Shown piece after piece: positions 6,613-6,788 of a DNA stretch of 6,788 bases (position 1 is its first letter; each line of letters starts with the position of its first letter). The notes below the pieces were generated by a model, which was not told the origin of the DNA, made no database searches, and saw nothing but the letters and a program-made list of their open reading frames with translations. The stretch spans positions 1 through 6,788 of the forward strand of contig DASYXG010000128.1 of the NCBI GenBank assembly GCA_035935235.1, given 5' to 3'. The stretch is from DATARH01 sp035935235 (lineage in GTDB: Bacteria > Pseudomonadota > Alphaproteobacteria > ATCC43930 > CGMCC-115725). Made by a program: the position numbers and the translations under genes.

Positions 6613-6788
6613 GCAAGTGCGCGAGCAGTGGCCTTGTCGGCCAGACGCAGGTTTCCCGAAGTCTCGCCGTTCGGCCCTATTCGATTTTGGATCGCGCGCC
6701 GACTGAGCCGTTCACGTTGGATTGCGCTACGGGCATTCGCGAGATTACCGACGCAGCAACGCAGCTGAGATCGGCAATTATCAGGATC
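6609..6788 (+). CDS. Possible coupled hypothetical gene, 3'-truncated by window edge
   Basis: An ATG at 6609 overlaps the exporter's TGA in an ATGA arrangement, as at the adaptor/exporter junction. The frame is open for 60 codons to the last base. It begins MSKCASSGLVGQTQV and later reads PTEPFTLDCATGIREITDAA. I recognise no domain; there is no signal peptide or membrane helix in the visible part, so it does not look like an outer-membrane channel of the NodT/TolC class. For: the overlap and the uninterrupted frame. Against: GC-rich DNA gives long open frames by chance, no clear ribosome site precedes it, third positions look less G/C-biased than in confirmed genes, and reverse-strand frames are also open here. 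Treat as tentative. Confidence 0.35.
   Translation, partial: MSKCASSGLVGQTQVSRSLAVRPYSILDRAPTEPFTLDCATGIREITDAATQLRSAIIRI

Noticed and set aside
6629..6643. TGGCC-N5-GGCCA hairpin 17 bases after the exporter stop as a terminator
   Set aside because: Short stem, no T-tract directly after it, and it lies inside an open frame that may be coding.
6594..6788. Reverse-strand frame open from the right edge to 6594
   Set aside because: No recognisable protein; it would overlap the exporter's 3' end and the forward open frame, and such lengths are common by chance at this GC content.
6613..6788. Outer-membrane channel gene (NodT/TolC type) to complete the pump
   Set aside because: The visible downstream frame lacks a signal peptide, lipobox or any channel-family motif, so no channel can be claimed within the window.

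Overview
The window looks like a chromosomal stretch of a GC-rich alphaproteobacterium. The family variants and codon use recall Hyphomicrobiales such as Bradyrhizobium or Rhodopseudomonas. That assignment is inferred from protein style and base composition, because no rRNA or other taxonomic marker is present. I see five recognisable genes, one possible sixth gene running off the right edge, and two regulatory intervals. There is no tRNA, rRNA, CRISPR array, insertion sequence or phage gene.

Left part (1-2653). The window opens inside a forward gene for an FMN-dependent alpha-hydroxy-acid dehydrogenase/oxidase (lactate, glycolate or mandelate oxidase superfamily). About 60 N-terminal residues lie outside the window. 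It converges on a reverse-strand gene for a 12-helix MFS permease of the sialate/carboxylate:H+ symporter type (NanT/Jen1-like). An oxidase of 2-hydroxy acids beside a likely organic-acid importer suggests uptake and oxidation of a hydroxycarboxylate, but the genes are not co-transcribed. A 297-bp interval then separates the permease from the divergent rightward genes. It holds both ribosome binding sites and a hyphenated inverted repeat.

Right part (2654-6612). Three forward genes follow: a compact NmrA-type atypical short-chain dehydrogenase, an EmrA/HlyD-type membrane fusion protein with an unusually long periplasmic hairpin, and a 14-helix DHA2 (EmrB/QacA-type) exporter. The last two overlap by 4 bp (ATGA) and form a classical EmrAB-like efflux pair. 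A perfect 12-bp palindrome lies between the dehydrogenase stop and the pump genes and is a candidate operator. No regulator gene and no outer-membrane channel gene is visible.

Right edge (6609-6788). An ATG overlapping the exporter's stop in a second ATGA opens a frame that stays open for 60 codons to the end of the window. It may be a third coupled gene, but I do not recognise the product.

Overall these are ordinary metabolic and transport genes. I found no convincing new system. The items most worth checking are the palindrome, the extended pump adaptor and the open frame at the right edge.
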